Of a stretch of 64,000 nt of DNA, positions 27,547 through 37,336 are shown piece by piece. The DNA lies in the NCBI RefSeq assembly GCF_001465545.3, contig NZ_CP013480.3:4216001-4280000 (forward strand), written 5' to 3'. Both the position numbers and the translations under genes were made by a program. The notes under the pieces are model-generated. The model did not search any database and was not told the DNA's origin. It saw nothing but the letters and a program-made list of their open reading frames with translations. The stretch's first letter is position 1. The number at the start of each line of letters is the position of its first letter. Source of the DNA: Pandoraea norimbergensis (lineage in GTDB: Bacteria > Pseudomonadota > Gammaproteobacteria > Burkholderiales > Burkholderiaceae).

Positions 27547-28668
27547 TTGGCCATCCCCTTCCTGCAACAGGCGTATGTTGGCGCCTACCTCATGAAGCAA
27601 CGCTTCAAGGGCAACAAGCGTTACCCGCTGGTGCTCATGCTTGAACCGCTTTTCCGCTGCAATCTGGCCTGCTCGGGCTGCGGCAAGATCGACTATCCGG
27701 ATCCCATTCTGAATCAGCGCGTCTCGCTCAAGGACGCCCTCGATGCCGTGGACGAATGTGGCGCACCGGTGGTCTCGATCGCCGGCGGCGAGCCGCTGCT
27801 GCACAAAGAAATGCCGCAGATCGTCAAGGGCATCATCGAGCGCAAGAAGTTCGTCTATCTCTGCACGAACGCCCTGCTGCTGGAAAAGAAGATCGACGAC
27901 TACGAGCCGAGCCCGTTCTTCGTCTGGTCGATCCACCTCGACGGCGACCGTGAAATGCACGACGCGTCGGTGTGCCAGGACGGCGTGTACGACCGTTGCG
28001 TTGCCGCCATCAAGCTGGCGAAGTCGCGCGGGTTCCGCGTGAACATCAACTGCACGCTGTTCAACAACGCCGATCCGGAGAAGGTTGCCAAGTTCTTCGA
28101 CACGACGAAGGAAATGGGTCTGGACGGCATCACCGTGTCGCCGGGCTACGCCTACGAACGTGCCCCGGACCAGCAGCACTTCCTGAACCGTTCGAAGACC
28201 AAGCAACTGTTCCGCGACATTCTCAAGCGCGGCAACGGCGGCAAGGACTGGACGTTCAGCCAGTCGAGCCTGTTCCTCGACTTCCTGGCCGGCAACCGCA
28301 CGTATCACTGCACGCCGTGGGGCAACCCGACGCGTACCGTGTTCGGCTGGCAACGTCCGTGCTACCTGCTCGGCGAAGGCTATGCCAAGACGTACACCGA
28401 GTTGATGGAAACCACCGACTGGGACAAGTACGGCGTGGGCAACTACGAAAAGTGCGCGGACTGCATGGTCCACAGCGGCTTCGAAGCGACCGCCGTGAAC
28501 GACACGCTGTCGCGTCCGCTGCGTGCCCTCGGCGTTGCCCTCAAGGGCGTGCGTACCGAAGGCCCGATGGCTGACGACGTCTCGTTCGCCAAGCAACGTC
28601 CGGCCGAGTTTGTGTTCTCGAAGCACGTCGAGATCAAGCTCGACGAACTGAAGCGAGCCAAGGCGTAA
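27547..28668 (+). CDS. hpnH: HpnH, adenosyl hopane synthase (radical SAM)
   Basis: This 373-residue radical SAM enzyme joins the 5'-deoxyadenosyl group to diploptene, the first step in extending the hopanoid side chain. The cluster motif is C38-x3-C42-x2-C45 (CNLACSGC). A C-terminal Cys-rich part includes YEKCADCMVHSGFEA. The TTG at 27547 is chosen because AGGAG (27536-27540) precedes it by six bases; the longer frame runs back into ispH. Confidence 0.95.
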   Translation: MAIPFLQQAYVGAYLMKQRFKGNKRYPLVLMLEPLFRCNLACSGCGKIDYPDPILNQRVSLKDALDAVDECGAPVVSIAGGEPLLHKEMPQIVKGIIERKKFVYLCTNALLLEKKIDDYEPSPFFVWSIHLDGDREMHDASVCQDGVYDRCVAAIKLAKSRGFRVNINCTLFNNADPEKVAKFFDTTKEMGLDGITVSPGYAYERAPDQQHFLNRSKTKQLFRDILKRGNGGKDWTFSQSSLFLDFLAGNRTYHCTPWGNPTRTVFGWQRPCYLLGEGYAKTYTELMETTDWDKYGVGNYEKCADCMVHSGFEATAVNDTLSRPLRALGVALKGVRTEGPMADDVSFAKQRPAEFVFSKHVEIKLDELKRAKA

Positions 28669-29664
28669 ATGCCGACGCGTGTGCTGGTCACCGGCGCCTC
28701 CGGGTTCGTCGGTTCTGCGGTAGCACGCACGGCGCTCGCGCGCGGTCACGAGGTTCGCCTGCTGGTGCGTGGCACCAGCCCGCGCGCGAACCTCGCCGAC
28801 CTGCCCGTTGAAGTCGTCGAAGGCGACATGCGCGATGCGGCCTCGATGCAGCGCGCACTCGCCGGCGTGGACGCCCTGCTCCACGTTGCGGCCGACTACC
28901 GCCTCTGGGCGAAAGATCCCAACGACATCATGCGGGCCAATATCGATGGCACGCGCACGGTGATGGAAGCCGCGCTGCGTGCAGGTGTTGAGCGCGTGGT
29001 GTACACGAGCAGCGTTGCCACGTTGCGCGTGCAAGGCGCGACCGGTCCGGTCGATGAAACCTCCCCGAACGACGAAGCCACGACCATTGGCGTGTACAAG
29101 CGCAGCAAGGTCGCGGCCGAGCGTCTGGTCGAGCGCATGATCGCCAACGACGGCCTGCCCGCCGTGATCGTCAATCCGTCCACGCCCATCGGGCCGCGCG
29201 ACATCAAGCCCACGCCGACCGGCCGCATCATCGTCGAAGCGGCGCAGGGCAAGATTCCGGCCTTCGTCGATACCGGGCTCAACCTCGTGCACGTCGACGA
29301 CTGCGCCGAGGGCCACCTGCTGGCGCTGGAGCGTGGCCGCATCGGCGAGCGCTACATTCTGGGCGGCGACGACGTGTTGCTGCGCGAGATGCTCGGCGCC
29401 ATTGCCGGCCTTGTGGGCCGCAAGGCACCCACCGTGGCATTGCCGCGCTGGCCGCTCTACCCGCTCGCGATGGCTGCACAAGGCGTGGCGCGCTTCACCG
29501 GCAAAGAACCGTTCGTCACGGTCGATGGCCTGAAGATGTCGCGCTATCACATGTTCTTCTCGTCCGAGAAGGCCAAGCGCGAACTGGGCTACACCGCCCG
29601 CCCCTACCTCGATGGCCTGCGCGACGCGCTCGCCTGGTTTCGCACCGCCGGATATTTGTCATGA
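28669..29664 (+). CDS. hpnA: HpnA, hopanoid-associated sugar epimerase
   Basis: This 331-residue extended SDR of the NAD-dependent epimerase family has TGASGFVGSAVA at the N-terminus and YKRSK as the catalytic Tyr-Lys pair. It begins immediately after the hpnH stop (TAAATG) and overlaps hpnB by four bases. HpnA is linked to hopanoid side-chain processing in hpn clusters; its exact reaction is not established. Confidence 0.92.
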   Translation: MPTRVLVTGASGFVGSAVARTALARGHEVRLLVRGTSPRANLADLPVEVVEGDMRDAASMQRALAGVDALLHVAADYRLWAKDPNDIMRANIDGTRTVMEAALRAGVERVVYTSSVATLRVQGATGPVDETSPNDEATTIGVYKRSKVAAERLVERMIANDGLPAVIVNPSTPIGPRDIKPTPTGRIIVEAAQGKIPAFVDTGLNLVHVDDCAEGHLLALERGRIGERYILGGDDVLLREMLGAIAGLVGRKAPTVALPRWPLYPLAMAAQGVARFTGKEPFVTVDGLKMSRYHMFFSSEKAKRELGYTARPYLDGLRDALAWFRTAGYLS

Positions 29665-30863
29665 CTGTTTTGGCCTGGATCGCCGCGCTCTCGCTGGCCA
29701 TCTGGATCTATCTGCTGATTTCGCAGGGCGGCTTCTGGCGCGCACGCGAACGCGATGATCTCGACGACGATCAACTGCCTGTGCCAGATGTCTGGCCGAC
29801 TGTGGCGGTCATCATCCCGGCGCGTAATGAGGCCGAGTCGATCGGTCAAGTCGTTGAGTCGCTGTGCAGGCAAGACTACGCGGGGCAACTGCGCATTGTC
29901 GTCGTCGACGATCAGAGCAACGACGGCACCGCCGATCTGGCGCGTCAAGCGGCGGCCCGTGCGGCAGCCGACGGCCTCACACGGCGCGTGGATGTCCTGA
30001 GCGGCCAGCCGCTGCCCGGCGGCTGGACTGGCAAGATGTGGGCCGTGCGTCAGGGCGTGGCGTTTGCCAGCGATCCGGCGACCAACGACGACGGCATTGC
30101 GCCCGAGTACCTGCTGCACACCGATGCCGACATCGCTCACTCGCCCGACAACGTGCGTCACCTCGTGACCCGCGCCACGGGCGACAATCGCGTCCTCGTG
30201 TCGCTCATGGCGAAGCTGCGCTGCACGGCGTGGTTCGAGCGCACGCTGATTCCCGCCTTCGTGCTGTTCTTCCAGATGCTCTACCCGTTCGCTTGGGTCA
30301 ACGATCCGAAGAAGCGCATGGCGGCGGCAGCCGGTGGATGCATGCTAATCCATCGCCGGTCGCTGGAAGCAGGTGGCGGCATTGAAGCGATTCGCGACGA
30401 GATCATCGACGACTGCGCCATGGGGCGCCTGCTCAAGAAGCAAGGTTCGATCTGGCTGGGACTCACCGAGCGCGCGATGAGCGTGCGGCCGTACGACAAC
30501 CTCGGCGAGATTCGCAAGATGGTCTCGCGCACGGCCTACGCGCAGTTGCAATATTCGCCGGTGCTGCTGGCGGGTACGATCGTGTCGCTGCTGCTCACGT
30601 TCATCGTGCCGCCTGCCGTGACGATCTTTGGTTCCGGCATTGCCCAGTGGCTGGGGTTGTTCGCGTGGGTCGCGATGACGATCTCGTATGTCCCGATGCT
30701 GCGCTTCTACCGCCAGCCGACGAGCTTCGGCCCGATGCTGCCGCTGGTGGCCGCGCTCTACACGGTCTTCACGTTCGACTCGGCGCTGCAACACTGGCGC
30801 GGCCGTGGTGGTATGTGGAAGGGGCGCGCGCAAGCGCGCGGGCAGCAGTCGTCGGACGTATAA
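29661..30863 (+). CDS. hpnB: HpnB, hopanoid-associated glycosyltransferase
   Basis: This 400-residue family 2 glycosyltransferase has an N-terminal membrane anchor, a GT-A domain with VVVDDQSNDGTADL, the acidic site LHTDADIAHS and a C-terminal bundle of about three helices. It starts inside the hpnA stop (ATGA) and ends the ispH-hpnH-hpnA-hpnB operon at a strong terminator. Confidence 0.92.
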   Translation: MTVLAWIAALSLAIWIYLLISQGGFWRARERDDLDDDQLPVPDVWPTVAVIIPARNEAESIGQVVESLCRQDYAGQLRIVVVDDQSNDGTADLARQAAARAAADGLTRRVDVLSGQPLPGGWTGKMWAVRQGVAFASDPATNDDGIAPEYLLHTDADIAHSPDNVRHLVTRATGDNRVLVSLMAKLRCTAWFERTLIPAFVLFFQMLYPFAWVNDPKKRMAAAAGGCMLIHRRSLEAGGGIEAIRDEIIDDCAMGRLLKKQGSIWLGLTERAMSVRPYDNLGEIRKMVSRTAYAQLQYSPVLLAGTIVSLLLTFIVPPAVTIFGSGIAQWLGLFAWVAMTISYVPMLRFYRQPTSFGPMLPLVAALYTVFTFDSALQHWRGRGGMWKGRAQARGQQSSDV

Positions 30864-30891
30864 CGCCGCGTCAATTCACGCTGCCCCATAG

Positions 30892-30928
30892 AAAAAGCCA
30901 GTTTGCCGACAACGCAAACTGGCTTTTT
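30892..30928. terminator. Bidirectional terminator between hpnB and hpnG
   Basis: AAAAAGCCAGTTTGC (30892-30906) pairs perfectly with GCAAACTGGCTTTTT (30914-30928). T runs flank both sides, fitting its place between convergent operons. Confidence 0.93.
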
Positions 30929-30946
30929 TGTTGAGACTCGACGCCT

Positions 30947-31660
30947 TCAGATCTTCGCAGCTTCCGCGCCGAATCCATCGCCAAGCCGCAGCGTAATGGC
31001 CTGACGCCCATAGCGCATCGCATCCTTCGCCCGGCCTGCATCCTTCCCCACGCGAATCAACGCCGGCAGTTGCAGCGGATGCTTGGCCAGCGAACACAAC
31101 ACGCCGAGAAGATTGACCGACCCATCGGGACGCATACCGGCGAGCGCCGCCGGCGGCAGCGAGCGTTCTGCCGGGTCGATGACCACGCGTGCCACCACGA
31201 ATGGCAGCCCATGCGCCGTCGCCACACGCGCAACGATATGCGACTCCATATCGGCCGCCGCCGCCCCGCTCTCGCGGCACAGCGCCGCCTTGTCGTCGGC
31301 CGTCACCACCGGCGCCGTTACACCTGCCAGATCGGCTCGTAGCGCCGCCGGCAAGGCCCGGCGCAGTGCGTCGGCCCACACAATCGACGACACGTATTCG
31401 CGCGCGTTGTCGGGCATGTCGAGCACCTTGTGCGCGATGACCCACTGCCCGGCTTTCACCCCCGGCACCAGACCACCGGCCGTCCCGAAGCTCACCAGCC
31501 CGCGTGCGCCCTGCGCAATCGCGGCTTCGAGTTCGTCCGCCAGCGTGTTGTTCTGCGCGCACACCACGCGCACGCCATTGCCGCGCGCAATGCGGGCTTC
31601 GAAGGGCATGCCGGTCACAACGATGATGGGCGAAGTCATGGGACTCGTCACTGGACTCAT
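30947..31660 (-). CDS. hpnG: HpnG, hopanoid-associated phosphorylase
   Basis: This 237-residue nucleoside-phosphorylase-fold protein removes adenine from adenosylhopane to give ribosylhopane. The family pattern GLVSFGTAGGLVPGVKAGQWVIA and the purine-site segment ADMESHIVARVATAHG are present. The start is at 31660, though ATG 31639 (MTSPIIVVTG) is also plausible. It is the last gene of the shc-side operon. Confidence 0.9.
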   Translation of the reverse strand: MSPVTSPMTSPIIVVTGMPFEARIARGNGVRVVCAQNNTLADELEAAIAQGARGLVSFGTAGGLVPGVKAGQWVIAHKVLDMPDNAREYVSSIVWADALRRALPAALRADLAGVTAPVVTADDKAALCRESGAAAADMESHIVARVATAHGLPFVVARVVIDPAERSLPPAALAGMRPDGSVNLLGVLCSLAKHPLQLPALIRVGKDAGRAKDAMRYGRQAITLRLGDGFGAEAAKI

Positions 31661-31757
31661 TAGCCTGCCTTGAGAAAACCGAGGGAATATCGAAGAAACC
31701 GCCCCGGTGGCAAACCTCTGCCGCCGGGGCGTGCGATGCGCATTGCGCGCATCGATA

Positions 31758-33839
31758 TTACATGCCGCAGGGCACCGGGCAATCGTTGCGCACGCTCAGA
31801 TTGCGATAGCGTGCCAGCGCCCACAGCGGGAAGAACTTGCGATAGCCGTGATAACGCAGGTAGAACACGCGCGGGAAACCCGTCGCCGTGTACAACTCCT
31901 CGTCCCACAGCCCTTCATCGTTCTGCGTGTTCAGCAGATAGTCGACGCCGCGCTTGACCGCCGGGTCGTCAGCCTTGCCCGCCGCCATCAGGCCGAGCAG
32001 TGCCCAGGCCGTTTGCGACGACGTGCTCGGTGCCGCCTCATAGCCCTTGTATTCGAGCTTGTAGCTGTCGCCGTCCTCACCCCAGCCGCCGTCGGCGTTC
32101 TGGATCGAGAGCAGCCACTTCGCCGCGCGCGCCATGACCGGATGCTCCGGTTGCATGCCCGCCGCTTGCAGACCGCACATGGCCGACCACGTGCCGTACA
32201 CGAAATTCATGCCCCAGCGGCCGTACCAGCTGCCGTCGGGTTCCTGATCGTCGAGGATGTACTTGAGCGCCAGATCGGCGGAAGCCTTGCGCTCCGGCGA
32301 CGTCGGCAACTGCGCCAGCATCGACAGGCAACGCGCGGACACATCGACCGTTGGCGGGTCAAGCAACGCCCCGTGATCGGAGAACGGAATGTTGTTCAGA
32401 TACAGATGCGTGTTCTCGGGCTCGAATGCGCCCCAGCCACCGTTGCTGCTCTGCATGCCGATGACCCATTCCGTGCCGCGATCGATCGCGTAGCGCATCG
32501 CCTGCGACTTCGGGTCCGCCTGATCCACTTTAGCGTTATCGAACTTGCCCGCGAGCTTTTCGTAGCGGTCCATCGCCATCGCCACCACCGCCGTGTCGTC
32601 CACGTCGGGGTAATGCGGGTTGGCGAACTGGAATGCCCAGCCGCCCGGACGCACGTTCGGACGACGTGAAATCCAGTCGCCGCGCACGTCGAGAATCTGC
32701 AACGGAATCAGCCATTCAAGCCCCTTCCCGGCTTGCTCGATGGCGCGCTTGTCGCCCGTCTCCAGCAGCGCATGCGCCGAGAGCGCCGTATCCCACACCG
32801 GCGACAGACACGGCTGCACATACGTCTCGTCGTCGGCCGGCGTCACCAGCTTCTCAACCGACTTGCGCGCAATCGCGCGGCTCGGATGGTCTTCCGGGTA
32901 CCCGAGCACGTCGTACATCATGACCGAGTTGGCCATCGCCGGATAAATCGCCCCGAGGCCGTCTTCACCGTTCAGGCGCTCTTCCACAAACTCGACCGCG
33001 CGTTTGATCGACTTCTTGCGCAGCGACTTCGGGAAGTACGGATCGAGGGCACGCAGCACATGATCGACGCCCGAGAAGAACGTGAACCAGAAGCGGCTCT
33101 GATGCGGCGCGCGCTTGGGCGGGCCCACATCCTTGGGGCTGCCGATGAAGAGCTCATCGATGCCCACCCCCTTGGGGTTACGCGCGAGCGGGCGCTTGGC
33201 CTGCAATACGAGCAGCGGCACGATCACCGTGCGCGCCCAGTACGACACCTTCGAGAGATGGAACGGGAACCACTTCGGCAGCAGCATGATCTCGACCGGC
33301 ATCATCGGCACTGCCTTCCATTCGAGCACGCCGTACAACGCCAGCAAAATACGCGTGAACACGTTCGAATTCTGCGCACCGCCGCGCGAAATGATGGCCT
33401 CGCGCGCACGCACCATGTGCGGCGCGTCGATCGGCTCACCGATCATCTTGAGCGCGAAGTACGCCTTCACGCTCGCGCTCATGTCGAACTTGCCCTGATG
33501 GAACAGCGGCCAGCCGCCATGCTCGCCCTGAATACGGCGCAGATAGACGGCGATCTTGGCTTCGAGTTCGGCGTCGACCTTCTCGCCCAGATGGTGGCGC
33601 AGCAGCACGTACTCGGCCGGAATCGTCGAATCGGCTTCGAGTTCGAACAGCCAGTGGCCGTTGTCCTGTTGCAGATCGAGCAGAGCCGTGATCGAGCGAT
33701 CGATTCCCGTCTCGAGCGTTTGCGTCGCCATTGCCGTGCTCACCTTCTGGGCAAGTTCGGTATGCAGTTTGAGGTCCACTGCGGTAGCAGTGGCCGTGCG
33801 TCGAGCTTCCTTCTCGGAAGCGTCGCGAATCGTATCCAT
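31758..33839 (-). CDS. shc: Squalene-hopene cyclase
   Basis: This 693-residue cyclase converts squalene to hopene and diplopterol. The catalytic acid motif is D412-V-D414-D415-T, and several QW repeats are visible (for example QNADGGWGED, QTAWALLGLMAAG and QNDEGLW). It sits between hpnE and hpnG in the cluster and is often called hpnF. The product is a monotopic inner-membrane enzyme. Confidence 0.96.
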   Translation of the reverse strand: MDTIRDASEKEARRTATATAVDLKLHTELAQKVSTAMATQTLETGIDRSITALLDLQQDNGHWLFELEADSTIPAEYVLLRHHLGEKVDAELEAKIAVYLRRIQGEHGGWPLFHQGKFDMSASVKAYFALKMIGEPIDAPHMVRAREAIISRGGAQNSNVFTRILLALYGVLEWKAVPMMPVEIMLLPKWFPFHLSKVSYWARTVIVPLLVLQAKRPLARNPKGVGIDELFIGSPKDVGPPKRAPHQSRFWFTFFSGVDHVLRALDPYFPKSLRKKSIKRAVEFVEERLNGEDGLGAIYPAMANSVMMYDVLGYPEDHPSRAIARKSVEKLVTPADDETYVQPCLSPVWDTALSAHALLETGDKRAIEQAGKGLEWLIPLQILDVRGDWISRRPNVRPGGWAFQFANPHYPDVDDTAVVAMAMDRYEKLAGKFDNAKVDQADPKSQAMRYAIDRGTEWVIGMQSSNGGWGAFEPENTHLYLNNIPFSDHGALLDPPTVDVSARCLSMLAQLPTSPERKASADLALKYILDDQEPDGSWYGRWGMNFVYGTWSAMCGLQAAGMQPEHPVMARAAKWLLSIQNADGGWGEDGDSYKLEYKGYEAAPSTSSQTAWALLGLMAAGKADDPAVKRGVDYLLNTQNDEGLWDEELYTATGFPRVFYLRYHGYRKFFPLWALARYRNLSVRNDCPVPCGM

Positions 33840-33867
33840 GACAGTCTTGCCTTTTCAACCGGCCGTA

Positions 33868-35121
33868 TCAGGCCGGGCTCAGTAAATCGGCGGCGCGGTT
33901 GCCGCTTCGCAACGCGCCCTCGATGGTCGCTGGCAGGCCGGTGGCCGTCCAGTCGCCGGCGAGCAAGAGATTGCGCCAGCGCGTCTTCGCCGCCGGGCGG
34001 CGTTTGTCCTGCGCCGGCGTCGCCGCAAACGTGGCGCGCTTTTCGCGCACCAGTTGCCACACCGGCATCGGTGTGGACGGCACCTGACACGCCTTCGCGA
34101 CCTCTTCCCAGATGCGCAGCGCGAGTGACTCGCGCGATTCATCGAGCAGATGGTCGGCGCCGCTGATCGTCACCGACAAGCGGTCTTCGAACGCGAAAAT
34201 CCAGTCGCTCACGCCGTTCACCACACCGATCATCGGCGGGCAGCCCGGCGGGGGCGGCACCTGAAAATGTGCGTTGACGATGGCGCGGTATTCGTCCGGC
34301 GTCGTCAGCTCAGGCACCAGCGAGGCCGCCACGTTCGGTGGCACGGCCAGTATCACGGCATCATCCGCCCCGAGCATTTCCGGGCCGTCGCCAAAGTCGA
34401 TCGATTCGACACGGCTGCCGTCGGCCGAGTAGGCCAGCGCACGCACGCGGTGCTGCATCATGACCTGCGCGCCCTTCGCTTCCAGATACGCCAGCGCCGG
34501 GTTGACGAACGACACGTCGAGCCCATCGCTCGCAATCAACGGATGGCAGGCTTTGCCGCCCGCCGCGAGCGTTTCGCGAATGACCGCAGCGGCCATCTGC
34601 GCCGAACCTTCCGCCGGATCGGCATTGAGTACGGCTAAGAACAGCGGATGAATCAGCCGCTTGTACAGCGCCGGCGGACAATTCATCGCGTCGGTCATCG
34701 TCGCGTCGGGGCCGGCGCGCAGCAGCGGCGCGAGCGACAGATAATCCGACCACTTCGTGCCCGGCACGCGCGCGTTCTTATCGAAAATCCACCACGGCAG
34801 GCGACCTTCCGAGAGCCGTACGGTCCAGCGCTCGTCGCTATCGAGATCGACGAAAGCGAATTCGGCGCGGCCCGGGCCGGTCAGCGTGTGCTCCGAGCCG
34901 ATCGTGCGGGTGAACTCACGCATGGTCGTGTTGCCCGAGAGCACCAGATGGTTGCCGTTATCGATCACGGCATTGAGCGTGCGATCGAAGTACGACCGGC
35001 AACGCCCGCCTGCCTGCGGTGCGGCTTCGTGCAGCACGACCGGCACGCCGCGCGTGGCAAGTCTTACCGCGGCGGCCAGGCCTGCGAGGCCGGCGCCGAT
35101 GACATGAACCTTGCCTGCCAT
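33868..35121 (-). CDS. hpnE: HpnE, squalene-associated FAD-dependent desaturase
   Basis: This 417-residue FAD amine-oxidase-fold protein reduces hydroxysqualene to squalene in the HpnCDE route. The dinucleotide-binding motif is GAGLAGLAAAVRLA at the N-terminus, and a C-terminal FAD motif is NLLLAGDWTATGLPATIEGA. Its ATG overlaps the hpnD stop by one base. Confidence 0.93.
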   Translation of the reverse strand: MAGKVHVIGAGLAGLAAAVRLATRGVPVVLHEAAPQAGGRCRSYFDRTLNAVIDNGNHLVLSGNTTMREFTRTIGSEHTLTGPGRAEFAFVDLDSDERWTVRLSEGRLPWWIFDKNARVPGTKWSDYLSLAPLLRAGPDATMTDAMNCPPALYKRLIHPLFLAVLNADPAEGSAQMAAAVIRETLAAGGKACHPLIASDGLDVSFVNPALAYLEAKGAQVMMQHRVRALAYSADGSRVESIDFGDGPEMLGADDAVILAVPPNVAASLVPELTTPDEYRAIVNAHFQVPPPPGCPPMIGVVNGVSDWIFAFEDRLSVTISGADHLLDESRESLALRIWEEVAKACQVPSTPMPVWQLVREKRATFAATPAQDKRRPAAKTRWRNLLLAGDWTATGLPATIEGALRSGNRAADLLSPA

Positions 35122-35969
35122 CAGAAAACCATCTGCCGCAGCAGCATCAGAATCAAACGCCAGCGCGGCACACGCACGCGCTCACGCGGCGCGGCAAAGC
35201 CGCGTGCAATCAGTTTGTCGAGAATCGCGCCATAGGCCTTGGCCATCACCGCCGGGGCGATGACCACACGGCGCGGGTGGCGCGTCATGATCGCGCGCGC
35301 CTTCGCGTAATGCTCATGCGCTTGCGCCACGAGCGGCGCACAGGCCCGGTCGAGCCGGGCGTCGGCCATCATCGCAGGCGTGGCGTTGACGATACCGGCT
35401 TCTGCCAGCGTCTCGCGCGGCAGGTAGACGCGGCCGATGGCGGCGTCTTCGTCGATATCGCGCAGGATATTCGTCAGTTGCAGGGCACGGCCGAGGTGGT
35501 ACGACAGGTCGATACCTTCCTGCTCGGGCATGCCAAATACCTTAACCGACAGACGGCCGACGGCACTCGCCACGCGATCGCAATAGAGATCGAGCGTCGG
35601 CAGATCAGGCGCAACGATGGGACCGCACGCGTCCATTTCCATGCCGTCGATGACAGCCAGAAAATCGTCGTGCTTCAGGTCGAATTGCTTGACCACGTGT
35701 GCCAGATTGGCGAGCGAGGGCGCGGGACGGCCTTCGTAAAGGTCGGCCAGATCGCGGCGCCAGACCGCCAGACGCGCCATGCGGCTCGCCGACGTGTCTT
35801 CGCCGTCGTCGGCAATGTCGTCCACGGCGCGGCAAAAGGCATAAATCTCGAACATGCCTTCACGCTGTGCGGGCGGCAGAATGCGCATCGCAGCATAAAA
35901 GCTGCTGCCGGACGCCACACGTGCGCTGCTTTGCTCAGGCGAAATTTCGATCGGTTCGGCGACGCTCAC
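35121..35969 (-). CDS. hpnD: HpnD, presqualene diphosphate synthase
   Basis: This 282-residue trans-isoprenyl synthase joins two farnesyl diphosphates to presqualene diphosphate. The aspartate-rich motifs are AVDDIADDGED and NILRDIDEDA. I start at GTG 35969 because AGGAG precedes it closely and the family N-terminus fits; the open frame further upstream lacks support. hpnD, hpnE, shc and hpnG form one operon. Confidence 0.93.
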   Translation of the reverse strand: MSVAEPIEISPEQSSARVASGSSFYAAMRILPPAQREGMFEIYAFCRAVDDIADDGEDTSASRMARLAVWRRDLADLYEGRPAPSLANLAHVVKQFDLKHDDFLAVIDGMEMDACGPIVAPDLPTLDLYCDRVASAVGRLSVKVFGMPEQEGIDLSYHLGRALQLTNILRDIDEDAAIGRVYLPRETLAEAGIVNATPAMMADARLDRACAPLVAQAHEHYAKARAIMTRHPRRVVIAPAVMAKAYGAILDKLIARGFAAPRERVRVPRWRLILMLLRQMVF

Positions 35970-36305
35970 GAGGCTCCTCGTCGTGCAGGGGAACAGGGTG
36001 ACACCACAGAAAAACCCAGGGGATTCTTGCAAACCGGCAAGTATACCGGGGATTGGCGTGACTTTCCCGCCAGGATTGGGAACGATAGCATAGAATCTCG
36101 GGGCGTTCGGGGCAGGCCCGAGGGCTGAAAACCGCCCCATCGCCCTGATTTCCCGACGTTTTTTGACAATTGCGTCAGTTGGCGCGCCACCTGTCGAACG
36201 GTGGCCGGCCCGGCACAATGGTTATCCCAGTTTTCGCAACAATCGCGGCGGCTGTCGGCCTCAGGCAGACACGCTTCGATTTGCCCCAATTGCCTCACCA
36301 GCCCG
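35970..36305. other. Divergent promoter region of hpnD and hpnC
   Basis: This 336-base gap separates the two divergent hopanoid operons. A TTGACA (36163-36168) faces hpnC but no good -10 follows at the usual distance. No gene is supported. Confidence 0.45.
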
Positions 36306-37172
36306 ATGACTTCCGACGCCAAGATCGAGCATTACGAAAACTTCCCCGTAGCCAGTGTCCTGCTGCCGCGCGAAATGCGCGCGCCGGTGGGCGTGATCTA
36401 CAACTTTGCCCGGACCGCCGACGACATCGCCGACGAGGGTGACGCGACCAACGCCGAGCGTCACGCGGGGCTGGCCGCCTATCAGGCCGAACTCGACAAG
36501 ATCGCCGCCGGGGTGCCCACGTCGCCCGACCAGCCGCTGTTCGCCGCCCTCGCGCAAGTGATCGCCGAGCACAAGCTCTCGGTGCAGCCGTTCTCCGACC
36601 TGCTCTCAGCCTTCGATCAGGATATCGAGGTCAAGCGCTACGCCACCTTTGCCGACCTGCGCGACTACACGCGCCGCTCTGCCGACCCGGTCGGGCGCAT
36701 CATGCTCGGTCTGTTCAAGCTCGACACGCCCGAGAACATCGCCTGCTCCGACGACATCTGCTCGGCGCTGCAACTGATCAACTTCTGGCAGGACGTCGAA
36801 GTCGACTGGCGCAAGGCGCGCGTGTATCTGCCGCAGGACGACATGGCACGCTTCGGTGTCACCGACGCCGATATCGACGCGAAGACGCTCGACGATCGCT
36901 GGCGCGCGCTGATGCGCTACGAAGTGGATTTTGCCCGTCGCATGATGCTGCGCGGTGCGCCGCTCGCCAACCGTGTGCCGGGACGCTTCGGACTGGAACT
37001 TTGCTGCGTGGTCCATGGCGGCCTGCGCATTCTCGACATGATCGAAGCGGCCGATTACGACGTCTTCCGCCGCCGTCCGCAGTTGGGCAAGGGCGACGGC
37101 GTACGCGTGTTCCTGCGCGGCCTGTGCATGAAGCTGAGCGGCCGCCCGCCCAAGGCACTCGCGACGGCCTAA
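36306..37172 (+). CDS. hpnC: HpnC, hydroxysqualene synthase
   Basis: This 288-residue relative of HpnD converts presqualene diphosphate to hydroxysqualene. The aspartate motifs are TADDIADEGD and NFWQDVEVDW. The start at 36306 (MTSDAKIEHYENFPVAS) matches the family N-terminus; no Shine-Dalgarno is evident. It is divergent from hpnD. Confidence 0.92.
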   Translation: MTSDAKIEHYENFPVASVLLPREMRAPVGVIYNFARTADDIADEGDATNAERHAGLAAYQAELDKIAAGVPTSPDQPLFAALAQVIAEHKLSVQPFSDLLSAFDQDIEVKRYATFADLRDYTRRSADPVGRIMLGLFKLDTPENIACSDDICSALQLINFWQDVEVDWRKARVYLPQDDMARFGVTDADIDAKTLDDRWRALMRYEVDFARRMMLRGAPLANRVPGRFGLELCCVVHGGLRILDMIEAADYDVFRRRPQLGKGDGVRVFLRGLCMKLSGRPPKALATA

Positions 37173-37336
37173 ACCCGTCCCGCCCTGCCACGCAGAGGGG
37201 CAGTGGCACCATCGATCCGCGCTCTGCTGGCGCTTCTCCTGCGGCCACGCTTGCCCTAACGTGATGCATTGGCGCGTCCTGCCCCAAAGGGCGACGCGCC
37301 CTCCCCTCACGTTCTGGAGCTTCGGAGCCGCGCGCC

